From: Gracilibacillus orientalis
Lineage (GTDB): Bacteria > Bacillota > Bacilli > Bacillales > Amphibacillaceae
Reading direction: 5' to 3'
Length of the DNA: 56,055 nucleotides
Assembly (NCBI RefSeq): GCF_900114645.1
Contig: NZ_FOTR01000019.1
Span: 1-56,055, forward strand
Shown here: in pieces, positions 27,637 to 35,601 of the stretch
Numbering within the stretch: the first letter of the stretch is position 1
How the letters are laid out: each line of letters begins with the position of its first letter
The notes under the pieces: generated by a model
Databases searched by the model: none
The model's input: only the letters and a program-made list of their open reading frames with translations
What the model was told of the DNA's origin: nothing
Program-made: the position numbers and the translations under genes

Positions 27637-28544
27637 TATTTTTTCACCACTTTCATAAATAAATCTTCAAGTGTTGTCTTGCTGAGAGCTAACTTCTCAA
27701 GCGGCCAATCCTCTTCCAGTACTTTCGTTAATATGTCTTTTCTTGCTAACTCGATATCTTCCACAACAACATGAACTTCTCCTTTTTCTTGATACACATC
27801 CTGTACTGATGAAAAAGCTTTTATTTTTTCTAAATATGTACTGGTATCACCAAACAACGCAATTTCAAATTTAGCGGATTGATGTTTTTGTCGCAATGTA
27901 TTAATCGAGCCTGATTCGAGTATTTCTCCTTGATGCATCAATAATAAATCATCAGATATTTCTTCTGCATCCCCTAATATATGTGTGGAAAAAAGGATCG
28001 TTGTTTGTGTTTTTAATTCTTCCATTAATGTTAATACTTCCCGGCGTCCAATCGGATCTAATGAGGAAACTGGTTCGTCTAACATGAGAAGTTGTGGACT
28101 GTGAATCATTGCTTGTGCTATACCGAGACGCTGTTTCATCCCGCCCGAATATTTGCCGATTCGTTGGTTGCGAGATTCATAAATAGCGACTTTTTCGAGG
28201 AGTTGATCTGCCTTTTCTGCTGCTTCTTGTTTGGTTAAATGTGCAAGTTGGCCAACATAAACAAGAAACTCTTTGCCTGTCATCCATGGGTGAAAAACCG
28301 GATATTGTGGAAGATAACCGATATGATTTCTAATGTCTTCTCCTTGTTGCACTCCGGAAAAGTTAATGGTTCCTGCAGTTGGTTTCAACAACCCTGAAAG
28401 CATTCTTAATGTCGTTGTTTTACCCGCACCATTGGGACCAAGCAGTGCCACACATCTGCCTTTTTCTAACTGAAATTCAAGGCCTTTTACTATTGGTTTG
28501 CCTTTAAAAGCTTTCGTAAGTTTTTCGACTCCAATAACTGTCAT
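27636..28544 (-). CDS. yxlF: ABC transporter ATPase, YxlF-like
   Basis: The 302-aa ATPase has Walker A GPNGAGKTT, signature YSGGMKQRLGIAQAM, Walker B LLMLDEPVSSLDP and a C-terminal extension of about 80 residues, common in ABC-2 exporters. It is encoded directly downstream of the small YxlE-like protein (no gap) and 1 bp into the permease. Confidence 0.85.
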   Translation of the reverse strand: MTVIGVEKLTKAFKGKPIVKGLEFQLEKGRCVALLGPNGAGKTTTLRMLSGLLKPTAGTINFSGVQQGEDIRNHIGYLPQYPVFHPWMTGKEFLVYVGQLAHLTKQEAAEKADQLLEKVAIYESRNQRIGKYSGGMKQRLGIAQAMIHSPQLLMLDEPVSSLDPIGRREVLTLMEELKTQTTILFSTHILGDAEEISDDLLLMHQGEILESGSINTLRQKHQSAKFEIALFGDTSTYLEKIKAFSSVQDVYQEKGEVHVVVEDIELARKDILTKVLEEDWPLEKLALSKTTLEDLFMKVVKK

Positions 28545-28730
28545 TTAATATTGTCTCCTTCCAAGGATAAAAAATAAAACCGGACCAATAAAGCCGATAA
28601 AAATAATAATTACTGCCCACATTGCTTTGGGACCATTTGTTTGTTCTGTCTTTAATAAAGCTATAATTGCAACAACTATTAATAAAAATTGAATAAAAAT
28701 TAACGGGGCAAGCATCATGATGATATCCAC
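28545..28730 (-). CDS. yxlE: YxlE-like PLDc_N membrane protein
   Basis: The 61-aa protein has two TM helices separated by TEQTNGPKAMWAVIIIFIGF and ends LFFILGRRQY, the signature of the phospholipase D-nuclease N-terminal (PLDc_N) family. In the B. subtilis sigY operon the homologue YxlE is reported to affect sigma-Y activity negatively. Here the gene starts GTG after GGAGGTGA and heads the ABC operon. Confidence 0.8.
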   Translation of the reverse strand: MDIIMMLAPLIFIQFLLIVVAIIALLKTEQTNGPKAMWAVIIIFIGFIGPVLFFILGRRQY

Positions 28731-28849
28731 CTAAGTCACCTCCTTTAGATACATACGTTACTTATGAGAAAATAGTTTCAGAATTTTTTGTAAATTTATT
28801 GAATGGATTTTATTTTGTGTGCTGTTGGTGAAATATACTTACTTCAAAA

Positions 28850-28878
28850 AAAACATACCGATAACGGCATGTTTTTCA
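28850..28878 (-). terminator. Terminator of the amidinohydrolase gene
   Basis: AAAACATACCG, loop ATAA, CGGCATGTTTT (one G-U pair in minus-strand RNA), then T8 on the minus strand. Confidence 0.8.
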
Positions 28879-29709
28879 TTATTTTCCTCGTTCCATTGGA
28901 AGTGTGCAACAACGGAAGGAACCTCCAGATTTAATGATTTCGGAAAATTGTATTTCTATCACTTCAAATCCTTTTTTCCTTAACTGTTCGTTCACTAGTT
29001 TATTTTCAGGTAAGGAAATGACTTTTTGGTTTCCTATAGAAAAAACATTCGTACCTAGTGTAAACTGTTCATCATCTGTCAATTCAATTAAATCATATTG
29101 ATTATGAAGCATGTTACGTTCCTTTTCATTAAAAGCGTCATTATAAATAATTCCTACCTTGTCACTCACTAAATTAAAACAACAATCGAGATGCAGGATA
29201 TCTTCACGAATTTGAACAGCAATTACTTCTTTTTCAGGTAATTGTTTTTGTAAATCTTCAATGGCTTTGGTTGTAGTACGAAGGCTTCTCCCCACATAAA
29301 CTTTATCATCTGCAACTACAATATCCCCACCTTCTATGGACCGTGTCGTCACTGGTATATAAGGCAGATCATCGTGTTCAAGGAATTGCTGCAATACATC
29401 AATTTCAGGTTTTCTGATATTACGTCCCATCTCGCAAGTGAATAGTGTATCTCCAGCCACAAATCCAATATCTCTCGTAAAGACTTGTTCATTAAGTTTA
29501 GAGTCTGTCATGAGTTCGATCACTTCGATATCAAACTGATTCAATGTTTGCACAAACCTCTCATGCTGCTTCATTGCTATATTTACATCAATATTTTCAT
29601 CTTCATAAAATTTTTGCGTTTCATTAATGACATTTCTGATTTCCATGTATGTAGGTGGGCAGACAATCACTCTTTTTAAGCGATCATATTCATTTTGCTG
29701 AAAAATCAT
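28879..29709 (-). CDS. DDAH/arginine-deiminase-family amidinohydrolase
   Basis: This 276-aa guanidine-modifying enzyme has FTRDIGFVAGD, EGGDIVV, catalytic His in ILHLDCCFNLV and catalytic Cys near the C-terminus (GGSFRCCTLPMER). These fit the group of dimethylarginine dimethylaminohydrolase and B. subtilis YkgA. It would hydrolyse arginine or methylated arginine to citrulline. The true substrate is unknown. Single-gene unit, divergent from the twin-peptide genes. Confidence 0.85.
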   Translation of the reverse strand: MIFQQNEYDRLKRVIVCPPTYMEIRNVINETQKFYEDENIDVNIAMKQHERFVQTLNQFDIEVIELMTDSKLNEQVFTRDIGFVAGDTLFTCEMGRNIRKPEIDVLQQFLEHDDLPYIPVTTRSIEGGDIVVADDKVYVGRSLRTTTKAIEDLQKQLPEKEVIAVQIREDILHLDCCFNLVSDKVGIIYNDAFNEKERNMLHNQYDLIELTDDEQFTLGTNVFSIGNQKVISLPENKLVNEQLRKKGFEVIEIQFSEIIKSGGSFRCCTLPMERGK

Positions 29710-29870
29710 GGAGAAAAGCGCTCCCTTTTTTATTTATTATTATACCTGATTTAGATTCATTCATTCTTTTTAAAAAAGTCTGTTACATGTTCTGACAGGT
29801 TTGTTTTACTGTGAAATCGACCGTGTTAGTCTTAATATAACTTAAAAAAACCAATCGGGAGGGTATTACA

Positions 29871-29945
29871 TTGAATAGTAAAAGAATGCAAAACCCTAAC
29901 ATTTTTACTTGTGCTATCTTGACGTTTAAGCTTATGTTCCAATAA
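29871..29945 (+). CDS. Twin 24-aa peptide A
   Basis: A TTG start nine bases after CGGGAGGG opens a 24-codon frame. After a basic start (MNSKRMQ) the peptide reads NPNIFTCAILTFKLMFQ and stops. Peptide B, 25 bp downstream, has the same length and the same pattern (13 of these 17 residues identical), so duplication with selection at the protein level is likely. The form is basic N-terminus, one Cys, then an amphipathic or membrane-active end. No leader peptidase site, immunity or processing gene is adjacent. Family unknown to me. Confidence 0.65.
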   Translation: MNSKRMQNPNIFTCAILTFKLMFQ

Positions 29946-29970
29946 ATATATTATTGAGGAGGATCTTTTC

Positions 29971-30045
29971 GTGAATCGTCCAAAAAGAAAAAACCCAAAC
30001 TTGTTCACATGCATCATTTTAACATTTAAAGTAATGTTTCAGTAA
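29971..30045 (+). CDS. Twin 24-aa peptide B
   Basis: A GTG start follows the very strong SD TGAGGAGGATC. The peptide begins MNRPKRK and continues NPNLFTCIILTFKVMFQ, paralogous to peptide A at the same length and with the same ending. Synonymous codon differences (for example ACT/ACA, TGT/TGC, TTG/TTA) while residues stay the same argue for real translation. It shares a terminator with the convergent DUF4179 gene. Role unknown (signal peptide, toxin or regulator are possible). Confidence 0.7.
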   Translation: MNRPKRKNPNLFTCIILTFKVMFQ

Positions 30046-30091
30046 TTAAATGATTCGTTCATTCATAGAGATAAAGTAATATCATAATACA

Positions 30092-30133
30092 AGCACGGTT
30101 GGTTCGTTGATAGACTGCCAACCGTGCTTTTTT
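30092..30133. terminator. Terminator shared by twin peptides and DUF4179 gene
   Basis: AGCACGGTTGG (30092-30102) pairs perfectly with CCAACCGTGCT (30118-30128) and is followed by TTTTTT. Confidence 0.9.
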
Positions 30134-31439
30134 ATTTTAAAGGGATTTCCACTTTTTCTTCGATCCAATTAGGATAGCTGGATAGTTTGACATCTATAAT
30201 TGGTTCATTGGTTTGAATGGATTGTTTAAACGTACTGGATGCATCATTTTCTATATGGCTGGAATTTGATCTTGTTTGCTCAATTTTGTTGCCATCCAGA
30301 TCTAAAATATCACCAAAAGGGTTCATATAATAACCTTCCATTCTATCCATCGTGACCGATAACCACCCATTTCCATATTCCATATCATAAAATTTATCAT
30401 TCGGATCATGAAGTATTTGCTCATTTTTTAAATCAAAGCGGAGATAATCCTTGTCTCTATCTACAGCTTGGATTTTAGAAAAGGTAAGCACTAATGACTC
30501 TGGCTGTTCAAAATAATTGCTTTGTAAAAAAACTTCGTAATTCTCATCCTCGATTGTCCCACTTGCTGTCATACCATTTTGAATCCCGGACCATTCTTCA
30601 CCATTTTCATCTACCAGCGCAATATCATCAAATGAAAAAATCCGCATATCATTTTCTGGATCTGCATAGAGATTGATCGATGTTCTCAATGGTTGAATCG
30701 TTACAGAATTAATATGTATTTTTTGACCTTTTACCGTTACTGTTTCGTCTACTTGATAATCAATGGCTTCTTTTGTATTCTCTGCATGAAAATCAATCGA
30801 AACCTTCTCTCTTAACTGATTGCCAACATCATTATCTAATGTTTCTACCCCGACTACTTCTGTTGTCAAGGTAAAGTCATCAAATGGGATAGGTTCTTCC
30901 GTAAAAAATTCGATTGTCTGACTATAAGTATCTCCATCTTTAACAGGTGGATTATAAAGTTGTGCATATTGTTTCATTTCCTCACCTTTGGCGTTAGTCA
31001 TCGTACTCTCCTCGAGACGGACATTATCAAGCTCTTTTTCACTGGTAACCGTATAAAACAGCACGATCCCATTTTGATCCCTAATTACTCCATCTAAAGT
31101 TAGCATGAGATCTCCTTTTGTTACGGTTTTGTCAATCACTTGAAAATAGTCACTTTCTATAGCTGCTTGATGTCCTTTATCAAATTGGACGAGCTCTATG
31201 AATCGCTCCAGACCCGGAAATTTCGCAACTTGTGCAGCAAACGCCGGGGATGCATTAATGACGGTTATGAATGATATAAATATAATAGCCGCTGTTACAA
31301 ATGGAGCAATTCCCCATCGTTTCAAACGTTGTTGCTTTTCTGCTTTTTGAACACCTGCTTCAATTGCTTGATCCAAGTCATTATCTGTTACCTCTACATG
31401 GTCATATTGTTTTTTCCATTCTTCCAGTTGTTTTTTCAT
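30132..31439 (-). CDS. DUF4179 protein, probable membrane anti-sigma factor
   Basis: The 435-aa protein has a cytosolic N-terminus (1-42), one TM helix (about 43-65, FVTAAIIFISFITVINASP) and a large extracytoplasmic beta-rich part. DUF4179 proteins are commonly encoded directly after ECF-type sigma factors, as here with a 4-bp ATGA overlap, so it is probably the cognate anti-sigma factor and sensor. The signal sensed is unknown. Confidence 0.8.
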   Translation of the reverse strand: MKKQLEEWKKQYDHVEVTDNDLDQAIEAGVQKAEKQQRLKRWGIAPFVTAAIIFISFITVINASPAFAAQVAKFPGLERFIELVQFDKGHQAAIESDYFQVIDKTVTKGDLMLTLDGVIRDQNGIVLFYTVTSEKELDNVRLEESTMTNAKGEEMKQYAQLYNPPVKDGDTYSQTIEFFTEEPIPFDDFTLTTEVVGVETLDNDVGNQLREKVSIDFHAENTKEAIDYQVDETVTVKGQKIHINSVTIQPLRTSINLYADPENDMRIFSFDDIALVDENGEEWSGIQNGMTASGTIEDENYEVFLQSNYFEQPESLVLTFSKIQAVDRDKDYLRFDLKNEQILHDPNDKFYDMEYGNGWLSVTMDRMEGYYMNPFGDILDLDGNKIEQTRSNSSHIENDASSTFKQSIQTNEPIIDVKLSSYPNWIEEKVEIPLK

Positions 31440-31945
31440 GATAGCTCCCCTCCTTCGTCTACCAATTGTGTTTTCAATTTATCTAAAGCACTATAAACTC
31501 TTGTTTTTACTGTGCTTTCCGGTAATCTTAATTGCTCAGCCAATTCCGGAAATGTCATCCCGTGGAAATATTTTAAATATATCAATTCTTGATCTGCCCT
31601 TTTCAGGTGATGAATTGCATCCTCAAGCCAGATACTCATGGAATGATCTACTGTAGCTTCGTTTTCCAGCAGCCGCTCATCGGTTTGACGTTTTGCTTTC
31701 TTTAATAGATCATTACAATAATTAATCATAATTCGGATCATCCATGTTTTAACGTAACGAATATCTTTTAATTGCCTGCGTTTTTTAAAAGCACGAAAGG
31801 TTACTTCTTGTATTGCCTCTAATGCTTCATCTTTATTTTTCAAAAATGCCATCGCTGTCCGTAACAAATCTTCGCGGTATGTAGTGATCACGTACACGAA
31901 GGCATCATTATTTTTGCGAAAATCCTTTCTGGTGACATTGACCAT
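31436..31945 (-). CDS. ECF-type RNA polymerase sigma factor
   Basis: This about 169-aa sigma-70-family protein has region 2 (YREDLLRTAMAFLKNKDEALEAIQEV, core binding, RYVKTWMIRIMINYC for the -10) and region 4 (HGMTFPELAEQLRLPESTVKTRVYSAL, -35 helix-turn-helix). The ATG at 31945 has GGAGG eight bases ahead. The ORF extends 12 codons further (31981) without SD. Coupled to the DUF4179 anti-sigma gene. A 21-bp-period array sits upstream. Confidence 0.9.
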   Translation of the reverse strand: MVNVTRKDFRKNNDAFVYVITTYREDLLRTAMAFLKNKDEALEAIQEVTFRAFKKRRQLKDIRYVKTWMIRIMINYCNDLLKKAKRQTDERLLENEATVDHSMSIWLEDAIHHLKRADQELIYLKYFHGMTFPELAEQLRLPESTVKTRVYSALDKLKTQLVDEGGELS

Positions 31946-32029
31946 CCTGCTGTCCTCCATTTCTTTCTCTATCTTATCCATTAGACTCTCAGAAGCACAA
32001 AAAGTTTGGAATTTTTCTCAGGAATTTTT

Positions 32030-32113
32030 TCTGGACACTTTTGAGGTTTTTCTGGATGCTTTTCCTCCATTTCTGGATACTTCTCATGATTTTCTGGACA
32101 CTTTCTAGCAAAA
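32030..32113. repeat. Degenerate tandem array, 21-bp period (4 units)
   Basis: Units begin at 32030, 32051, 32072 and 32093, each TCTGGA followed by (C/T)(A/G)CTT(T/C) and a variable 8-9 bp tail. The 21-bp spacing is exact. It lies upstream of the ECF sigma gene and just past the terminator at 32110-32146. A related array with the same period is at 41684-41808. Confidence 0.8.
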
Positions 32114-32146
32114 CCATCTCACAAAATAGGTTCGCAAGATGGTTTA
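32111..32146 (-). terminator. Terminator of the gene at 32154
   Basis: The perfect arms AAACCATCT/AGATGGTTT (32111-32119, 32137-32145) carry a long loop and a short T-run on the minus strand. Confidence 0.5.
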
Positions 32147-32153
32147 AAAGAAT

Positions 32154-32669
32154 TTAGGAAGCCTTAAGTTGTCCGCTACTGTTATTTCTACGATTAGTGA
32201 GACTAATATATATCGATAAAATAATACAAGACAATAAAAGCGTATGAAACATAACATGTAACGTATTCGGCACAATACCGTGAATCACAGGCAAGAATGA
32301 ATGGGTATCACCAAACATTTTCTCGTATCTCTCAACCCTTTGCTCTGCTCCATATCCAAAAAAGTAAGGAATCCACCAATCAATTAGTGCTCCAGCAAAA
32401 ATAAATAATTGATGAATGACGAGCCAAAGTCTTATCCAAATGGGGTACCTCTTCCCCATGAATATCAATACCATTCCTAGTAATAATAAAATTTGAACTA
32501 CGCCAACCAGCGTAACTATCAATATTTCATTGAAACTTCTATCCTGAGATATTGCATCCAGATCATTTAATGACCCTAATGGAACTAGATCTTGAACAAT
32601 CATAAAAATTAGAATTAAACTTAACCCTAACAGTAGTAATTTTTCTACAAGTCGAATCTGCCTTTGCAT
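32154..32669 (-). CDS. Four-TM membrane protein, unknown
   Basis: The 171-aa protein has four hydrophobic segments (about 11-27, 47-69, 77-95 and 130-152). A polar loop with conserved-looking Trp/Tyr residues lies between TM3 and TM4 (WWIPYFFGYGAEQRVERYE). No family recognised. The SD GGGGGTGG lies upstream of the ATG at 32669. It has its own terminator, so probably a single-gene unit between clpE and the sigma operon. Confidence 0.6.
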   Translation of the reverse strand: MQRQIRLVEKLLLLGLSLILIFMIVQDLVPLGSLNDLDAISQDRSFNEILIVTLVGVVQILLLLGMVLIFMGKRYPIWIRLWLVIHQLFIFAGALIDWWIPYFFGYGAEQRVERYEKMFGDTHSFLPVIHGIVPNTLHVMFHTLLLSCIILSIYISLTNRRNNSSGQLKAS

Positions 32670-32787
32670 TACTTTCCACCCCCGAAAATGTAACTATATT
32701 ATTTCTAGTATGTATGTTAATGAAGCAGAGATCAATGCATTTAACACTATTTTACAGTGAATTTATTTTTAAACTACATAAAGAAAA

Positions 32788-32811
32788 AGCACTAGCTAAT
32801 TAGCTAGTGCT
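32788..32811 (-). terminator. clpE terminator
   Basis: A perfect 24-bp palindrome (AGCACTAGCTAA and its complement) is followed by a T-run on the minus strand and spans the clpE stop codon. Confidence 0.85.
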
Positions 32812-34926
32812 CTCCTTCACAACGATATCTTCGTTCTCAAACACGATCTCTATTTTGTTTACATCCTCTTCTTCCAACACAAGATCTGTGATGCCGTCTT
32901 CTACTTTATCCTGGATCACACGACGTAGTGGACGTGCACCGAAGCGAGGGTCATAACCTTTATCAGCAAGGAATTTCTTCGCTTCTTCACTTACTGTTAT
33001 TGTAAGGTCAGATTCTTTTAGTTGTTCACTTAATTCTGCAATCATGAGATCTACAATTTTCAGCAGTTCCTCTTGTACTAATTCATTGAATGGAATGATC
33101 GAATCAAAACGGTTTAAGAATTCCGGCTTGAAATAACTACTTAAGGTTTCCAGTGTTGAAACAGCTTCATTGTTGTCACTGTTGAATCCTACTGTAATAT
33201 TTTTCGTACCTGTACCTGCATTACTTGTCATGATAATTACAGAGTTTTTGAAGCTAACGGTTCTACCGTGACTATCGGTTAACTGACCGTCTTCCATGAT
33301 TTGCAGGAACATGTTTTGCACATCAGGGTGTGCTTTTTCGATTTCATCTAACAGAATTAAACTGTACGGATTGTGACGAACTTTTTCTGTTAGTTGTCCT
33401 GCTTCCTCATGCCCTACATAGCCTGGTGGTGAACCAATGATTTTAGATACGGTATGTTTCTCCATATATTCACTCATATCAAGGCGAATCATCGCATCTT
33501 TGGTACCAAATAACTCTTCTGCTAATGCTTTGGTTAGCTCGGTTTTACCGACACCAGTTGGTCCAACAAAAAGGAAGGAACCAATGGGACGATGTTTGGA
33601 TTTAAGTCCAGCACGACTGCGGCGAACCGCTTTGGCCACTTTATCAACGGCTACTTGTTGCCCAATCACTCTTTGGCTTAAGTTATCTGCTAAGTGCTTC
33701 ATTTTGGATTGCTCATCTGATTGAATTTTACGAACCGGGATTCCGGTTTTCTCTTCAATGATTAATTGAATGTCTTCTAGAGTCACTTCTGCTTTTGGCG
33801 CTTCCTTTGTTTCCATTAATTTTTGCTCTAATTTGATCTCTTGATGTCTTAAGTTAGCAGCGTGTTCATAGTCTTCTTTTTCGGCTGCTTCCATTTTTTC
33901 TTTGCCGATTTCGTCGAGACGTTTTTGCATAGATTCGTGATCTGACTCACTTACATCTAAATTAAGACGTGCCCCTGCTTCATCAATTAAATCAATCGCT
34001 TTGTCAGGCAAGAAGCGGTCTTGGATATAACGCTTCGACAATGTAACTGCAGCACTTATTACCTCATTAGAGTAACTTACTTGATGAAATTTTTCATAAC
34101 GCTCTTTCAATCCTTGCAAAATTTGCTCTGCTTCTACTAAAGAGGGCTCTTTCACCATAATTGGCTGGAAACGACGTTCCAATGCTGCATCTTTTTCGAT
34201 TTGACGGTATTCTTTTAAGGTTGTAGCTCCGATTAATTGTAATTCACCTTGTGCCAGTGCTGGTTTCAAGATGTTTCCTGCATCCATTTGAGAGCCTTCT
34301 GTTGTTCCAGCACCTACTAGTAAGTGAATTTCATCAACAAAAAGGATCACATTTTGACGTTCTTGCAGTTCAGATACGAGTTGCTTTATGCGCTCTTCAA
34401 ATTGACCGCGAATTCCCGTATTAGCAACCAGTGATGCTACATCTAAAAGGTAAATTTCTTTACCCAACAGTTTAGATGGAACATTTCCTTCCGTTACTTT
34501 TAATGCTAATCCTTCTGCTATGGCTGTTTTACCGACACCAGGTTCCCCGATTAAGACAGGGTTATTTTTGTTACGGCGATTTAATGTCTCCATGACACGT
34601 TTGACCTCTTGATCACGTCCTATGACAGGATCAATTAACCCTGCTCTTGCAGCATCAGTCAAGTTTTTACCCATTTGATCCAACAGACCATTTCCTTTTT
34701 CACCTTGTCTTGTGTTTGTTTTGGATTGTGCCTTGTTAGAACCGTTTGCTCCTCCAGCAAAGAAGCCTTCAAAGTCTTGTCCTCCCAACATACCAGTTGG
34801 ATTTTTCATTTGATTTTTTATATCTTGAAAGCATGAGTCACATACATGTAAAGATTCGGTTTGATCATGGAATCGAAGGTTTACATTAATCGTTGCTTCA
34901 TGAATACCACATTGTTGGCATTTCAT
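32800..34926 (-). CDS. clpE: ClpE, AAA+ unfoldase of the ClpEP protease
   Basis: This 708-aa Clp/Hsp100 protein has an N-terminal zinc finger (C3, C6, C29, C32) that is diagnostic for ClpE. Two AAA modules follow: Walker [10 protein letters not shown] with VDEIHLLVG, and GPTGVGKTE with [11 protein letters not shown]. Between them is a UVR-like coiled coil. It unfolds proteins for ClpP and is induced by heat. Two CtsR operators overlap its promoter (34968-35026), so control by CtsR is expected. Confidence 0.97.
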   Translation of the reverse strand: MKCQQCGIHEATINVNLRFHDQTESLHVCDSCFQDIKNQMKNPTGMLGGQDFEGFFAGGANGSNKAQSKTNTRQGEKGNGLLDQMGKNLTDAARAGLIDPVIGRDQEVKRVMETLNRRNKNNPVLIGEPGVGKTAIAEGLALKVTEGNVPSKLLGKEIYLLDVASLVANTGIRGQFEERIKQLVSELQERQNVILFVDEIHLLVGAGTTEGSQMDAGNILKPALAQGELQLIGATTLKEYRQIEKDAALERRFQPIMVKEPSLVEAEQILQGLKERYEKFHQVSYSNEVISAAVTLSKRYIQDRFLPDKAIDLIDEAGARLNLDVSESDHESMQKRLDEIGKEKMEAAEKEDYEHAANLRHQEIKLEQKLMETKEAPKAEVTLEDIQLIIEEKTGIPVRKIQSDEQSKMKHLADNLSQRVIGQQVAVDKVAKAVRRSRAGLKSKHRPIGSFLFVGPTGVGKTELTKALAEELFGTKDAMIRLDMSEYMEKHTVSKIIGSPPGYVGHEEAGQLTEKVRHNPYSLILLDEIEKAHPDVQNMFLQIMEDGQLTDSHGRTVSFKNSVIIMTSNAGTGTKNITVGFNSDNNEAVSTLETLSSYFKPEFLNRFDSIIPFNELVQEELLKIVDLMIAELSEQLKESDLTITVSEEAKKFLADKGYDPRFGARPLRRVIQDKVEDGITDLVLEEEDVNKIEIVFENEDIVVKESTS

Positions 34927-34967
34927 TTGTCATTCCTCCTTCAATTTTTATCAAGGTCATTTTTGAC

Positions 34968-34984
34968 TTTGACTATATTTGACC
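34968..34984 (-). promoter_or_regulatory. CtsR operator, proximal
   Basis: On the minus strand GGTCAAATATAGTCAAA fits the tandem heptad GGTCAAA-N3-(A/G)GTCAAA at every base. It lies between the -10 and the clpE start. Confidence 0.9.
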
Positions 34985-34997
34985 TTTCATACTTTAT

Positions 34998-35026
34998 ATT
35001 ATAATCTGACCTTTTTTGACTTTCAA
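34998..35026 (-). promoter_or_regulatory. clpE sigma-A promoter
   Basis: On the minus strand: TTGAAA (35021-35026), a 17-bp spacer, then perfect TATAAT (34998-35003). The distal CtsR operator fills the spacer. Confidence 0.88.
35005..35021 (-). promoter_or_regulatory. CtsR operator, distal
   Basis: On the minus strand AGTCAAAAAAGGTCAGA has heptads AGTCAAA and GGTCAGA with N3, so one base off consensus. It sits exactly between -35 and -10, blocking RNA polymerase when bound. Confidence 0.8.
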
Positions 35027-35039
35027 GATCTTTGCTCAA

Positions 35040-35345
35040 AAAATTTTTACGTAATAAAAAAATGTCCCAAAAACTTAGCTCATTACATTGAACTAAATTT
35101 ATGAGACAGTCGATCAGTCTTATTTATCTTTCTCGGATCCAGACAGTCATTTCGTTTTCTCCACGATTACTTCATGCAGAAGTTTCCATCCAAGAAGCAA
35201 AAACCGCTTCTTGCGGGGTATTCAGACTGTTCCTTTCCCACAGGAGTGTCGGCAGCAATGATCAAGTACTCATTAATAAAAGAATGGAAGGAAGAAAGTA
35301 AATATTCTTTTTCCATAAAAAAAAAACAACCCCAAAAGTAGATTG
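35040..35345. other. Intergenic region with decayed repeat
   Basis: No convincing gene. It carries phrases typical of dispersed Bacillaceae repeats or insertion-element ends (ATGAGACAGTC, CTTCTTGCGGGGT, CCACAGGAGTG), partly self-complementary (AAACCGCTTCTTGCGG). A 66-codon open frame at 35101-35301 has no SD and odd composition. Confidence 0.45.
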
Positions 35346-35364
35346 TTCAGCTTATCTATTATTT

Positions 35365-35439
35365 TTATATCACAACACCGAAAGGTATAAACACGAGTAA
35401 TAAGGCTAAGAGTATCGTCCATAAAATTTCTTTTAACAC
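35365..35439 (-). CDS. 24-aa hydrophobic membrane peptide
   Basis: A GTG start lies six bases after AGGAGG and opens a 24-codon frame starting MLKEILWTILLALLLVF and ending IPFGVVI. This is a single TM helix with a charged N-terminal turn. Its form is like small regulatory or structural membrane peptides (for example KdpF-type or Prli42-type), but I find no specific match. It stands alone between clpE and the TPR-like gene, on the same strand as clpE. Confidence 0.6.
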   Translation of the reverse strand: MLKEILWTILLALLLVFIPFGVVI

Positions 35440-35601
35440 ATAGATCCTCCTAGTTAACTTTTCGTCTATCTTACCACATAAGGGGGCGACTGCTTGTGTT
35501 TTGAGAGAAATCATTACAAAGAATTTACAATCACAACATTCTTTTGCCTTCAGATTATTTATGCTACACTAGAGATAACCGCAATAAAAGGAGTTGTTTC
35601 G

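Noticed and set aside
29710-29870. ECF-type promoter before the twin peptides
   Set aside because: TGAAAT is present but no -10 CGTC-like element at correct spacing could be defended.
31884-32108. Plus-strand 74-codon frame with repeated FLDTF/FLDAF text
   Set aside because: It has no SD, runs antisense through the 5' end of the ECF sigma gene, and its repeated text only reflects the 21-bp DNA array.
35101-35301. 66-codon plus-strand frame
   Set aside because: No SD, no recognisable protein features, and it lies in probable decayed repeat DNA.
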